Made by a program: the position numbers and the translations under genes. A stretch of DNA of 64,000 bases from Achromobacter arsenitoxydans SY8 (lineage in GTDB: Bacteria > Pseudomonadota > Gammaproteobacteria > Burkholderiales > Burkholderiaceae_B): positions 62,001 to 126,000 of the forward strand of contig NZ_AGUF01000064.1 of the NCBI RefSeq assembly GCF_000236785.1, given 5' to 3'. The notes under the pieces were generated by a model. That model was not told the DNA's origin, made no database searches, and worked only from the letters and a program-made list of their open reading frames with translations. Of this stretch, positions 23,886 through 35,222 are shown piece after piece; within the stretch, counting starts at the first letter, position 1; each line of letters opens with the position of its first letter.

Positions 23886-25112
23886 ATGCCTAAATCCGAA
23901 GCCGGCGCGACCCGACGGATCCTTCTGGTGGAAGACCACCCGGTCGAACGCGCCTACCTGCAGAACATGCTTCTGGCGTTGGGCTACCGCCGCGTGGCGG
24001 GCCTGGGCAGCAGTATCGAGGCGGTCGGCGCGCTGACGCGCCAATACTATGACGTGCTGATCAGCGACATCGTCATGGGCGAAGGCGACGGCACGCGGCT
24101 GCCCAATGATCTGCGCCGGCTGGTGGATGCGGGGCGGCTCAAGAGCATGCCCCCCATCATCTGGATCAGCAGCCTTAGCGAAGAACTGCTGCAATCGCAC
24201 GTAAGGCTGGCCCTGCAGGCGGGCTGCCCGTCGGCCCAGGCGCTGGCCAAGCCGGTTTCGCGCGGGGCCATGCAGCAGGCCATCAAAGTCGCGCTGCACA
24301 GCATGGATGGCGATACGGCGTCGCCGCACCAGCCCAAGGCGGTGCGGCGCGACCTGATGGAGGCCGCGCTGGGGCAGGCCCTGGTCTCGGGCAAGGGCCT
24401 GTCCGTGGTGTTGCAGCCGCAGATCAGCCTGTCGACCGGGCGCGTGGTGGCGGCGGAGGCCCTGTCGCGCTGGACGCATCAGGACTGGGGCGCGGTGCCT
24501 CCGGCCGACTTCGTGCCGGCGGCGCACCGGCTGGGGCTGGACCGGATGCTCTTTAGCCGCGTCACCGACAGCGTCCTCGACGTGCTGAGCCAGATGCAGT
24601 CCGAGGACATCGCGGTGCCCATCGCCATCAATGCGTCCGCGTCAACCCTGTGCTCGCGGGACCTGCCCGGCATGCTGGAACAGCGCGTGGGACAGGCGGG
24701 CCTGCCGGCCCGGCTGCTCAAGGTTGAGTTGACCGAGGATGAGCCCGTGACGGATTGGCTGGCGCTGTCGTCCACCCTGAACCTGCTGCGCGTGCGCGGC
24801 TTTGAGTTGGCGATGGACGATTTTGGCGCGGGCATCGCGTCGATGCGGCTGTTTTCGGCGATGCCGTTCACCGAACTGAAGATCGACCGCGATTTCATCC
24901 TGCACATGCATCGCGAAGCGGCCTCGCGCGCGGTCGTGGCGGCTGCGATCGAAATGGGACGGGTGCTGGGCCGGCGCGTGGTCGCCGAAGGCGTTGAACA
25001 GGAACGCGACGTGCAACTGCTGCGCGAACTCGGCTGCGACGTGGCTCAGGGTTACGGCATCTCGGTGCCGCTCGATCCCGCGGCCTTCATCGCGTTCTGC
25101 CGCTCGCGCTGA
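23886..25112 (+). CDS. REC-EAL response regulator, cyclic di-GMP phosphodiesterase
   Basis: A 408-residue protein with an N-terminal receiver (residues about 8-130) and a C-terminal EAL domain (about 155-400). The receiver has the acidic VEDH, phosphoacceptor LISDIVMG and lysine in LAKPVS. The EAL domain keeps the residues needed for c-di-GMP hydrolysis: the EAL Glu in VAAEALSRW, Asn in INASAS, Glu in VELTEDEP, the Asp pair in MDDFGAG, Lys in LKIDRDF, Glu in VVAEGVEQ and Gln in VAQGYG. It should therefore be active. No partner kinase is adjacent. The ATG at 23886 is preceded by AGGA. Confidence 0.92.
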   Translation: MPKSEAGATRRILLVEDHPVERAYLQNMLLALGYRRVAGLGSSIEAVGALTRQYYDVLISDIVMGEGDGTRLPNDLRRLVDAGRLKSMPPIIWISSLSEELLQSHVRLALQAGCPSAQALAKPVSRGAMQQAIKVALHSMDGDTASPHQPKAVRRDLMEAALGQALVSGKGLSVVLQPQISLSTGRVVAAEALSRWTHQDWGAVPPADFVPAAHRLGLDRMLFSRVTDSVLDVLSQMQSEDIAVPIAINASASTLCSRDLPGMLEQRVGQAGLPARLLKVELTEDEPVTDWLALSSTLNLLRVRGFELAMDDFGAGIASMRLFSAMPFTELKIDRDFILHMHREAASRAVVAAAIEMGRVLGRRVVAEGVEQERDVQLLRELGCDVAQGYGISVPLDPAAFIAFCRSR

Positions 25113-25134
25113 GGCTGCGGGCCAGCCCGTTTTT
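25113..25134 (+). terminator. Rho-independent terminator after the REC-EAL gene
   Basis: Immediately after the stop codon, GGCTG (25113-25117), loop CGGGC and CAGCC (25123-25127) form a short GC stem followed by CG and five T residues (25130-25134). The stem is only 5 bp, so strength is uncertain. Confidence 0.55.
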
Positions 25135-25267
25135 CTGCCGGGCGGGTTTGACACGGGTCAAGAACACGCCGGCGTGGCGGAAAATGCGGCGCGCGGCGAA
25201 ACTACCATTGATTCAAGCGAGCCGCTCACGCGTGGCGCGGCTGCTGATATCCGATGGAGTGATGCCG

Positions 25268-26578
25268 ATGCGCCGTGTTCTTCCCGCCGTCCTGCTCATT
25301 TCCCTGCTGGCCTGGGCCGGCGCCTGTTGGCTGCACCCGCCGGCCCAGATCAACGTCTGGACCGCGCGCGACCAGCTCATCCTGCTGACGGGGCTGTCAG
25401 CCTACATGCTGATGGCGCTGATCATGCTGCTGGCGGTGCGGCCCATGTGGCTGGAGCGCAGGCTGGGCGGCCTGGACAAGCTCTACCGGCTGCACAAGTG
25501 GAGCGGCATCGCGGCCACGGCGCTGGTCGCGGCGCACTACCTCATCAAGCTGGCCAAGCCGCTGCTGTTGGCGGTGTTCGATCCGGTCGCCAAGACGCCG
25601 CGCGAGGCGGCCTGGCTCGACGTCTTCCGCGGTTCGGCCAAGGACATCGGCGAATGGGCGCTGTGGATATTGCTGGCGATGGTGGCGCTGACGCTGTGGC
25701 GGCGCTTTCCCTATCACGTCTGGCGGCAGGTGCACCGCATTGCCGCGGTCATCTTCCTGGTGGCGGCGTTCCACGGCGTGGTCCTGACGCCGGCGGCATG
25801 GTGGTGGCTGCCGGCCGGCTGGCTGGTGGGCGCGGCGACCGCGGTCGGCACCGTCTGCGCCGTGCTGGCGCTGACCGGCAACATCGGCCGGGCGCGGCGC
25901 TACAAGGGGAAGGTGCTGGATGTCCAGCACCTGTCGGACGACATTCTTACCGTGACGTGCAAAGTGGAGGGCGACTGGCACCATCGCGCCGGCCAGTTCG
26001 CGTTCCTGACCGCCGACCGGCGCGAGGGCGCCCATCCGTTCACGGTGTCGGGCGCCGATGACGGCACGGGCCGAGTGCAGTTTTCCATCAAGGCGCTGGG
26101 CGATTACACGCGGCGCCTGCAGGGCAGCCTTGTCGTGGGACAAGCGGTGACGGTGGAGGGGCCTTACGGCTGTTTCGACTTCCAGCGCGACGACGGGCGC
26201 GCGCAGATCTGGGTGGGCGCGGGGATAGGCGTCACGCCCTTTATCTCGTGGCTGGAATCCCTGCAGGCCCGGCCGGCGGACGCGCCCAAGGCCGAGTTGT
26301 ACTACTGCGCCCGCAACGCGGCCGATGCGCCGTTCGCGCAGCGCCTGCGCGAACTGTGCGAACGCATCCCCAACGTGACGCTGCATGTGCGCTACAGCGA
26401 CCGGGAGCGGCCGCTGACGGCCGCCGAACTCGCCCAGGACCGCCCGGCGGGCGCGCCCTGGCCCAGCGTGTGGTTCTGCGGACCCACGGGCTTTGCCGAT
26501 GCGCTGAAGGACGGGCTGCACCGGCGGGGCATGCCGGTGCGCCAGCTGTTCCACCAGGAGGCGTTCCAGATGCGCTAG
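25268..26578 (+). CDS. Ferric-reductase-like flavocytochrome (membrane heme plus FAD/NAD domain)
   Basis: A 436-residue protein: about six membrane helices (residues 1-215) then a ferredoxin-NADP reductase module. Two histidine pairs for two hemes are visible: H-x13-H in HKWSGIAATALVAAH and H-x12-H in VHRIAAVIFLVAAFH. The FAD site is HPFTVSG after HRAGQFAFLT, and the NAD(P) site is GAGIGVTPFISWL with FCGPTGF near the end. The ATG at 25268 is chosen because GGAG sits eight bases upstream; another ATG two codons earlier is too close. It would move electrons from NAD(P)H across the membrane to ferric iron or another acceptor. Confidence 0.9.
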   Translation: MRRVLPAVLLISLLAWAGACWLHPPAQINVWTARDQLILLTGLSAYMLMALIMLLAVRPMWLERRLGGLDKLYRLHKWSGIAATALVAAHYLIKLAKPLLLAVFDPVAKTPREAAWLDVFRGSAKDIGEWALWILLAMVALTLWRRFPYHVWRQVHRIAAVIFLVAAFHGVVLTPAAWWWLPAGWLVGAATAVGTVCAVLALTGNIGRARRYKGKVLDVQHLSDDILTVTCKVEGDWHHRAGQFAFLTADRREGAHPFTVSGADDGTGRVQFSIKALGDYTRRLQGSLVVGQAVTVEGPYGCFDFQRDDGRAQIWVGAGIGVTPFISWLESLQARPADAPKAELYYCARNAADAPFAQRLRELCERIPNVTLHVRYSDRERPLTAAELAQDRPAGAPWPSVWFCGPTGFADALKDGLHRRGMPVRQLFHQEAFQMR

Positions 26579-26595
26579 GGCGCCTGGAAAAAACC

Positions 26596-28251
26596 TCAGA
26601 GCCCGGCGACGTCGATATCGCCGGGATAGTCGACCGAGAATTTCAGCACGGTCTCGCGCGACTTGCCGGGCTCCAGCTCCCAGTCCCAAACCAGCTTGCC
26701 GTCTTCTTCGCGCTTGATGTCGCGGTCGGCGGGCGAGATCAGCTTGACCACGATTTTCTCGTTGCGGGAAATGGGCAGGCGTTCCTTGAACGACAGCTGT
26801 TCCTTGGTGGCCTTGTTGTTCTTGACGGTGATCTTGTACTCGTAGGTCACGCGCTTGCCGCTGCCCGAAAAACCAGTGCTTTCGGTGTAGCGGTTGACGA
26901 GCTGGCGCTTGATGGAAATGGCGTCGTCCGCGCCCAGCGCCAGTTCAAGCTTTTCGCCGGGCATCACCGCCTTCATCGCGCTGGACGCCACGAACGCGTC
27001 GTCCAGGAAGGTGTTCAGCGGGCCGGCCAGGAACGGGAAGTCGGTGTTGTTGCTGGCTTGCGCAGTCAGGTACGCCGCTTCGCGCAGGCCCGGCGTGGAC
27101 TGGTACTGCAGCGTGGCGGGCAGCCTGGCGGTGGCGATGGCGACGCGCTGGCTGGTGTTGTCGGACAGCAGGGTGGCCGGATTCTGGATCTGGAACGACG
27201 CGCTGGTGGCGGCGTTCTGGATCTGGGCGGTGGAGACGTCGATGGCTTCGGCTACCGGCTCAGGCACCGGCGCACCTGCATCTTCCATGGCGCGGGCGCG
27301 CGGCGCGCGCTTGGCCTGCATTTCGGCCGCCGCGGCGATCGGCGCAGGCGCGGGGGCGGCCAGCGCCGGAGGCGGGGCCGGCGGCGCGGCCACGTCGATG
27401 AACCAGGGGCGCAGCTGCGGCGCGCCGCCGCCCTGCGAAGGCCGGGCGGTGGATAGCGTGAGCTTGACGTTGTTCCAGTCTTCGCCCGTGTTCTGGCGGA
27501 TGACACCGAAGTAGCCCAGGTAGACATTGCGGTCGGCGGGGCGCAGCCGCGCGTCGTACGACGGCGTCCAGCGGGCGCCCGCTACCGCGTAGGACACGGC
27601 CAGGTCCAGCTTGCCGGGCCGGGCCATGTTCACGCGCAGCGTGACCGTCTTGGTGCGCCGGCCGAGTTCGCCGCGGACCTGACCGAGCTGCATTTGCAGG
27701 GCCAGCACTTCGCGCTCCAGCGCCGCCTTCTGTTCAGCGACCTTGCGCAGGCCGGCCAGCGCCCCGGCGAGCGAATCCGCGCTGAGCGCCTGGATCGCCT
27801 TGAGTTCGTCCAGCGTGAGGCGCGCGCCGTCCTTGGACGGCTCGGTGGCGCCGCGCTGCATCATCAACACCAGTTCGCGCTGGTTGTCCAGCACCGCGGC
27901 CTCGTCGTCCAGCGCCGCCTGCCGCGCTTCGAGCTTGCGCATCTGTTCTTCAAGCTGGCGCAGCCGGTCGTTGGGGGTGTCGGCCTGGTAGGCGTCCCGG
28001 ACCTTCACGTCCAACAGGGTGGCCTGGCCGGTGCTCTTGGCCGATACCTGCAGCGAGTTTTCCTGCAGCGTGGCGGGCAGCTTGTCCAGGACGAGTTCAT
28101 GTTCGCCGGCGGCGAGTTCGCTGCTGGCTGCGCGGGTCACAACGGCGCGGTCCTGGTAGACGGTGACGGCGCCGATGGACGAGGGAAGTCCGGCGGCGGC
28201 GCCGAAACCGGGGATTACTGCGATGGCCAAGGCCAGGAGAGTACGTCTCAC
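26596..28251 (-). CDS. Secreted MuiA-like protein (DUF4140/DUF4139)
   Basis: A 551-residue protein starting at GTG 28251, behind AGAGG. Residues 1 to about 22 are a signal peptide (RRTLLALAIAVIPGFGAAAG). Then come a DUF4140 domain (about 25-125, opening IGAVTVYQDRAVVTR), a coiled coil (about 95-210, LRQLEEQMRKLEARQAAL), a proline/alanine-rich hinge near the middle and a beta-rich DUF4139 domain (KLDLAVSYAVAGARWTPSYD onward). The closing VLKFSVDYPGDIDVAGL is typical of the group. Members were named mucoidy inhibitor A; no enzyme activity is established. It is probably periplasmic or surface-associated. It is convergent with the ferric-reductase-like gene. Confidence 0.85.
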   Translation of the reverse strand: MRRTLLALAIAVIPGFGAAAGLPSSIGAVTVYQDRAVVTRAASSELAAGEHELVLDKLPATLQENSLQVSAKSTGQATLLDVKVRDAYQADTPNDRLRQLEEQMRKLEARQAALDDEAAVLDNQRELVLMMQRGATEPSKDGARLTLDELKAIQALSADSLAGALAGLRKVAEQKAALEREVLALQMQLGQVRGELGRRTKTVTLRVNMARPGKLDLAVSYAVAGARWTPSYDARLRPADRNVYLGYFGVIRQNTGEDWNNVKLTLSTARPSQGGGAPQLRPWFIDVAAPPAPPPALAAPAPAPIAAAAEMQAKRAPRARAMEDAGAPVPEPVAEAIDVSTAQIQNAATSASFQIQNPATLLSDNTSQRVAIATARLPATLQYQSTPGLREAAYLTAQASNNTDFPFLAGPLNTFLDDAFVASSAMKAVMPGEKLELALGADDAISIKRQLVNRYTESTGFSGSGKRVTYEYKITVKNNKATKEQLSFKERLPISRNEKIVVKLISPADRDIKREEDGKLVWDWELEPGKSRETVLKFSVDYPGDIDVAGL

Positions 28252-28405
28252 GGGGGCACCTCTGGATGATTGATGGCTGCCGGGGTCGCGTGGGGGATGG
28301 GGACGCATCGCCGGCAGCGCGAGAGTCTATTCCCTGGCTGCGGCACCGGGTTTACAGAAGATGACAAACGCGACAGGGAGCTACCGGACCATGCGCGGGC
28401 GGCGT

Positions 28406-29305
28406 TCAGGCGCGCTCCGGGTGGGCCAGGCGGCGCAGCATGTCGACGGCGTTTTCCGCCGCGACCGAGCGGTCGTGCCGCCGGTAGGCCATGTCCAGCA
28501 GGGCGTGCGGGGCGTCGCCCTTGATGGGACGGTACTCGATGCCTTGCGCCCCCATGTGGCGCATCGCGGCGGGGACGATGGAAATGCCGACGCCCGCGGC
28601 GACCAGGCTGACGATCGACGCCATCTGCGGCGCTTCCTGGATGACGCGCGGCGCAAAGCCCGCCCGCTGGCAGGCGGACTGGATCGCGTCGTACAGGCCT
28701 GCGCCGATGGGCCGGGGGTATAGCACGAAGTCCTCGTCGGCCAGGGCCGCGATGGGCACGCCGCGCTTGCGGCTGAGCGGATGGTCGGGGGGCAGGGCGA
28801 CCAGCATGGGTTCGTCCAGCACGCGTTCGGATTCGAATTCGGGGTCCAGTACGTACGGCGGGCGCACAAAGGCCACGTCGACCTCGCCAACGCGCAGTCC
28901 GCGCAGCAGGGACACGGTGTTGCTTTCGGTCAGGGTGACGCGCACGTCGGGGTAGCGGTCGCGGAAAGCGCGGATGGCGCGCGGCAGATAGGGATGGAAC
29001 ACGGCCGACGCGGTGAAGCCCACGGTGACCGCGCCGCGTTCTCCGCGTCCCAGGCGCCGCGCCAGGTCGATGGCGCGGTCGGCGCTGGCCAGGATGGCGC
29101 GCGCATCTTCAAGAAACTGGGCCCCGGCCTCGGTCAGCGCGATGCCGCGCGGCAGGCGCAGGAACAGCGGCGTGCCGATTTCCCGTTCCAGCTGCTGGAT
29201 CTGCTGGCTGAGGGGCGGCTGGCCGATGCCCAGGCGGGCGGCCGCCCGGGTGAAGTGGAGTTCTTCAGCGACGGCCGTGAAATATCGCAGGTGGCGCAGT
29301 TCCAT
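28406..29305 (-). CDS. LysR-family transcriptional regulator
   Basis: A 299-residue LysR protein. The N-terminal winged helix-turn-helix reads RHLRYFTAVAEELHFTRAA and LSQQIQQLEREIGTPLFLR. The effector domain (about 90-295) begins VTVGFTASAVFHPYLP, resembling the CatR/BenM-like subgroup that senses aromatic acids. It is divergent from an MFS transporter across a 105-base AT-rich region with an ATATG dyad, so it likely regulates that transporter. The effector is unknown. Confidence 0.9.
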   Translation of the reverse strand: MELRHLRYFTAVAEELHFTRAAARLGIGQPPLSQQIQQLEREIGTPLFLRLPRGIALTEAGAQFLEDARAILASADRAIDLARRLGRGERGAVTVGFTASAVFHPYLPRAIRAFRDRYPDVRVTLTESNTVSLLRGLRVGEVDVAFVRPPYVLDPEFESERVLDEPMLVALPPDHPLSRKRGVPIAALADEDFVLYPRPIGAGLYDAIQSACQRAGFAPRVIQEAPQMASIVSLVAAGVGISIVPAAMRHMGAQGIEYRPIKGDAPHALLDMAYRRHDRSVAAENAVDMLRRLAHPERA

Positions 29306-29333
29306 TGTTATTAAATATGGAGGTGTGTAGTTT

Positions 29334-29350
29334 CATATATTGGACATATG
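29334..29350. promoter_or_regulatory. Candidate LysR operator
   Basis: CATAT (29334-29338) and ATATG (29346-29350) form a dyad with a 7-base spacer within the AT-rich divergent region, 29 bases upstream of the LysR start. LysR sites are typically such interrupted AT dyads near the regulator's own promoter. Short arms keep the confidence low. Confidence 0.35.
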
Positions 29351-29410
29351 CAGGGGAAAAGTCTACCGTGCATGGACGGGCTGAATGCCCGTTGCTTTTC
29401 GAGAATCCTG

Positions 29411-30712
29411 ATGTCTACCCCCACTGCAAGTCCCGCCCCAGCTTCCGGCGCCGCGCCGTCCGAGTACCTGACGCGCGGCACGCCCGGGCTGCGCCGCGCC
29501 CAATGGGCCCTGTTCGCCGCCGGCTTTTCCACCTTTTCCCTCCTGTATTGCGTGCAGCCGCTGATGCCGCTGTTCACGCACGCATTCAACGTGTCGCCCG
29601 CGCAGAGCAGCCTGGTGCTGTCCTTGTGCACGGGCCTGCTGGCGATCGCTATCTTCTTCGTGGGCCTGTTTTCGCAGGCCTTGCCGCGCAAGCGCGTCAT
29701 GGCGTTCTCGCTGTTCGCGTCCGCCGTGCTGGGCACGATCGCTGCCGTGGCGCCCGACTGGCACAGCCTGCTGGCGCTGCGCGCGCTGCAAGGCGTGGCG
29801 ATGGGCGGCGTGCCGGCCGTCGCCATGGCCTACCTGGCCGAAGAAGTCGAGCCGGGCACGCTGGGGTTCGCCATGGGGCTGTACATCAGCGGCAGCGCGT
29901 TCGGCGGCCTGTCCGGCCGGGTCATCACCGGCCTGGTGTCCGACCATTTCGGATGGCGGGCGGCGATGGGCACGCTGGGGCTGCTGGGCATCGTGGCCGC
30001 CTTGCTGTTCGTGTGGCTGCTGCCGGCCTCACGCCGCTTCGCGCCCCGGCGCGGGCAGGGATGGGCCGGCGTGTGGGGCGACGTGCGGGCGGGCGTGGGC
30101 GCCCACCTGAAGAACGGCCCGCTGTGCGGCCTGTTCGCGATGGGCGGCCTGCTCATGGGCGCGTTCGTGGCCGTCTACAACTATGTGGGATTCCGCTTGC
30201 TGCTGCCGCCGTTTTCGCTCAGCCAGACCTTCATCGGCTTCATCTTCGTCGTCTATCTGGTTGGCATCTTCGCGTCGACCTTCTTCGGGCGCCTGGCCGA
30301 TCGCCACGGGCGCGGCGCGATGCTGTCCGCGGCCACGGGCCTGGCGCTGGCCGGCCTGCTGCTGACCCTGTCGGACTCGCTGCCTATCCTGATTGCGGGC
30401 ATCGTCGTGTTCACCTTCGGCTTTTTCGCCGCCCACGCCGTGGCGAGCGGCTGGGTGGGTCAGATGGCGCGCGGCTACAAGGCCCTGGCGGCGTCGCTGT
30501 ACCTGCTGGTCTACTACGTCGGCTCCAGCGTGCTTGGCTCCCTGGGCGGGCACTTCTGGACGGTGGGCGCGTGGCATGGCGTCGCGGCCATGGCGGGCGG
30601 ACTGCTGCTCGGCGCGCTGTCCATCAGCGCGGGCCTGGCCTGGCGCACGGGCCGCCGCCATCGGACAGCGGCCGAGGCAGCGCCGGGCGGCACGGCGGTG
30701 CGCGGCGGGTAA
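29411..30712 (+). CDS. MFS transporter (YnfM-like)
   Basis: A 433-residue carrier with about twelve helices, starting at ATG 29411; an in-frame upstream start would add 21 residues lacking family similarity. Motif A is SQALPRKRVMAFSL after helix 2, and its repeat is GRLADRHGRGAMLS in the second half. The segment YCVQPLMPLFTHAFNVSPAQ in helix 1 is typical of the YnfM/arabinose-efflux-like subgroup. Divergent from a LysR regulator, it may export an aromatic acid or drug; this is inferred from context. A strong terminator follows it. Confidence 0.9.
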   Translation: MSTPTASPAPASGAAPSEYLTRGTPGLRRAQWALFAAGFSTFSLLYCVQPLMPLFTHAFNVSPAQSSLVLSLCTGLLAIAIFFVGLFSQALPRKRVMAFSLFASAVLGTIAAVAPDWHSLLALRALQGVAMGGVPAVAMAYLAEEVEPGTLGFAMGLYISGSAFGGLSGRVITGLVSDHFGWRAAMGTLGLLGIVAALLFVWLLPASRRFAPRRGQGWAGVWGDVRAGVGAHLKNGPLCGLFAMGGLLMGAFVAVYNYVGFRLLLPPFSLSQTFIGFIFVVYLVGIFASTFFGRLADRHGRGAMLSAATGLALAGLLLTLSDSLPILIAGIVVFTFGFFAAHAVASGWVGQMARGYKALAASLYLLVYYVGSSVLGSLGGHFWTVGAWHGVAAMAGGLLLGALSISAGLAWRTGRRHRTAAEAAPGGTAVRGG

Positions 30713-30731
30713 GGGCGCCGGCGTGGCGATG

Positions 30732-30760
30732 GGGGGAGCAAGCGCTCCCCCTTTTGTTTT
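30732..30760 (+). terminator. Rho-independent terminator after the MFS gene
   Basis: GGGGGAGC (30732-30739), tetraloop AAGC and GCTCCCCC (30744-30751) form a perfect 8-bp stem followed by TTTTGTTTT. It separates the MFS gene from the DUF2325 gene, which therefore needs its own promoter. Confidence 0.9.
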
Positions 30761-30768
30761 ACTTAAAA

Positions 30769-30787
30769 GATAAAGATTCTCATTTAT
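30769..30787 (+). promoter_or_regulatory. Fur-box-like element upstream of the DUF2325 gene
   Basis: GATAAAGATTCTCATTTAT matches the 19-base Fur consensus (GATAATGATAATCATTATC) at 13 positions, including both inner GAT/TCATT half-sites. It lies just after a terminator and 66 bases before the start codon, in an otherwise GC-rich region. Iron-dependent repression of the downstream gene is inferred. Confidence 0.6.
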
Positions 30788-30852
30788 ACTTCGTCGGATC
30801 CTCCGCGGCGCCGGCTTGTGCCGGCCCGTCCCACTTGATGCCGAGGTCCGCG

Positions 30853-31566
30853 ATGAATCCAGAGTCCCCTGACCGCCAATCGCTGCAGCGCGAACATGCG
30901 GCGCTGCTGGCCGCCTATGGGCAGGCCCAATCCCACTGCAGCAGGCTGCTCAGCGCGCAGGCGCTGCGCATCGCTCACCTGGAAGGCGAGGCCATGCGGC
31001 TGCGGGCGGCGGTGATCCAGCGCGATACGGCGCTGGCCTGGGAACGCGATGACCGCAAAGCGCTGGAAGGCGCCATTCCTGGCCTGCCCCGGCGGGTCGC
31101 GCTGGCGCGGCGAGTCACGCAGTTGATGGAGCGCGTGCAGGTGCTGATGCGCGAGCGGCTGGCCTGGCAGGACAGGGCGGCATCGGCGCGCGAGCGCCCC
31201 GTGGAGCGCGTGTCGGAGGCGCCGGCCCTGCGGCCCGCCGTTGCGGCGATCGCGCTGCGCGAAAAATCAGTGCTGTGCGTGGGCGAGGACGCCATGGCGC
31301 TGATGCTGACGCGCAAGATGGTGGAGATGGCGGGCGGCCGCTATCTGGGCCACAGCGGCGCGGAAGAGGCCAATGGCGACGCGCTGGAGGCCAGCCTGGT
31401 CGCCGCGGACCTGGTGATCTGCCAGACCGGCTGCGTCAGCCACGGCGCCTATTGGCGCGTGAAGGACCACTGCACCCGCACGGGCAAGCAGTGCGTGCTG
31501 GTGGACAAGCCCGAGGCGCTGGCCGCCCTGCGGCTGGAGCGGCACACGGCGGACAGCGCGGACTGA
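30853..31566 (+). CDS. DUF2325 domain protein
   Basis: A 237-residue protein. The N-terminal about 150 residues are helical and charged, probably coiled coil (LQREHAALLAAYGQAQSHC, ALARRVTQLMERVQVLMRE). The C-terminal 95 residues are DUF2325: KSVLCVGEDAMALML, GRYLGHSGAEE, LVAADLVICQTGCVSHGAYW and VKDHCTRTGKQCVLVDKP, with several conserved cysteines and a histidine that could bind metal or act in redox. The ATG at 30853 has GAGG at good spacing. A Fur-like box lies upstream. The family has no assigned function; iron-responsive expression is the main clue here. Confidence 0.8.
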   Translation: MNPESPDRQSLQREHAALLAAYGQAQSHCSRLLSAQALRIAHLEGEAMRLRAAVIQRDTALAWERDDRKALEGAIPGLPRRVALARRVTQLMERVQVLMRERLAWQDRAASARERPVERVSEAPALRPAVAAIALREKSVLCVGEDAMALMLTRKMVEMAGGRYLGHSGAEEANGDALEASLVAADLVICQTGCVSHGAYWRVKDHCTRTGKQCVLVDKPEALAALRLERHTADSAD

Positions 31567-31663
31567 GGCCGCCCGAAGGGATCAAGCGTAGCGTCGCGTT
31601 ACCTAGGGTTTCGGCTTGCGCGATTCCCCCGCAATACAGTCCCGTACTGGAAGAGGGGAAATC

Positions 31664-34657
<2,994 letters not shown>

Positions 34658-34787
34658 CGAGGTTCAAGTGTTGCAAAGGCAGGTAAAAAATGCCCCTCAC
34701 ACAGCACTGGGGGCGGCGGGCTTTGGGGCCGGATCCGGGCACGCAGCTTGCGGGTAGGTTGGGGCACTTCAACCTAGGAGCTACGCT

Positions 34788-35153
34788 ATGAAGAATCGTG
34801 CCATGACTTGTGCGCTTGTACTGATCGCCGGGATGGCGACCGCCGGCGGGGCGATGGCCCAGTCGTCGGGCCGCTCCACGCCCTCCACCTCTCCCTCCAC
34901 CACGCCGAACGACTCGACTGCCGTGCCGCCGAATACGCCGGTGCCCGCCGGCACGATGCCGCCCGCGCCCAACGCGGCGCCGAATACGCAGACCACGCCG
35001 CCCAATCTGGACAAGAGCAATCACATGAAGTCGGGCAAGCATGAGTCCGACATGCCGAAGCGCCAGCGCGAGGCCAATGACAATGTGCCGCGCACGCCGG
35101 CCGGCGGCGCCACGCCGGCGCCGGGCTATCCGAACTCCGGCGGCAGCAAGTAA
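34788..35153 (+). CDS. Small secreted Pro/Thr/Ser-rich protein
   Basis: A 121-residue protein with a signal peptide (residues 1-24, ending GGAMAQ). The mature part has almost no hydrophobic residues and is rich in Pro, Thr, Ser, Asn and Lys, so it is probably disordered in the periplasm. AGGAG at 34776-34780 supports the ATG. A perfect 7-bp hairpin, TAGGTTG/CAACCTA (34755-34776), ends at the first base of that ribosome site and might tune translation. No family is recognised. It is convergent with rpoN and shares a terminator hairpin with it. Confidence 0.75.
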   Translation: MKNRAMTCALVLIAGMATAGGAMAQSSGRSTPSTSPSTTPNDSTAVPPNTPVPAGTMPPAPNAAPNTQTTPPNLDKSNHMKSGKHESDMPKRQREANDNVPRTPAGGATPAPGYPNSGGSK

Positions 35154-35162
35154 TGCAAATGA

Positions 35163-35188
35163 AAGAGGCTTCCGCCGGGAAGCCTCTT
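35163..35188 (-). terminator. Terminator hairpin between the secreted-protein gene and rpoN
   Basis: AAGAGGCTTCC and GGAAGCCTCTT form an 11-bp perfect stem with a 4-base loop (35163-35188). On the minus strand it is followed by TCATTT, a modest U-tract, so it best serves rpoN, but it would also end the convergent plus-strand transcript. Confidence 0.7.
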
Positions 35189-35222
35189 GCGCGATATAAG
35201 GCCGTCGGACAGGTCCGGCGGC

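Noticed and set aside
29305-31566. A 753-codon open frame running through the MFS gene into the DUF2325 gene
   Set aside because: The first part is an out-of-frame shadow of the MFS gene, and a strong terminator lies in the middle; only the last 237 codons are real, with their own ribosome site.
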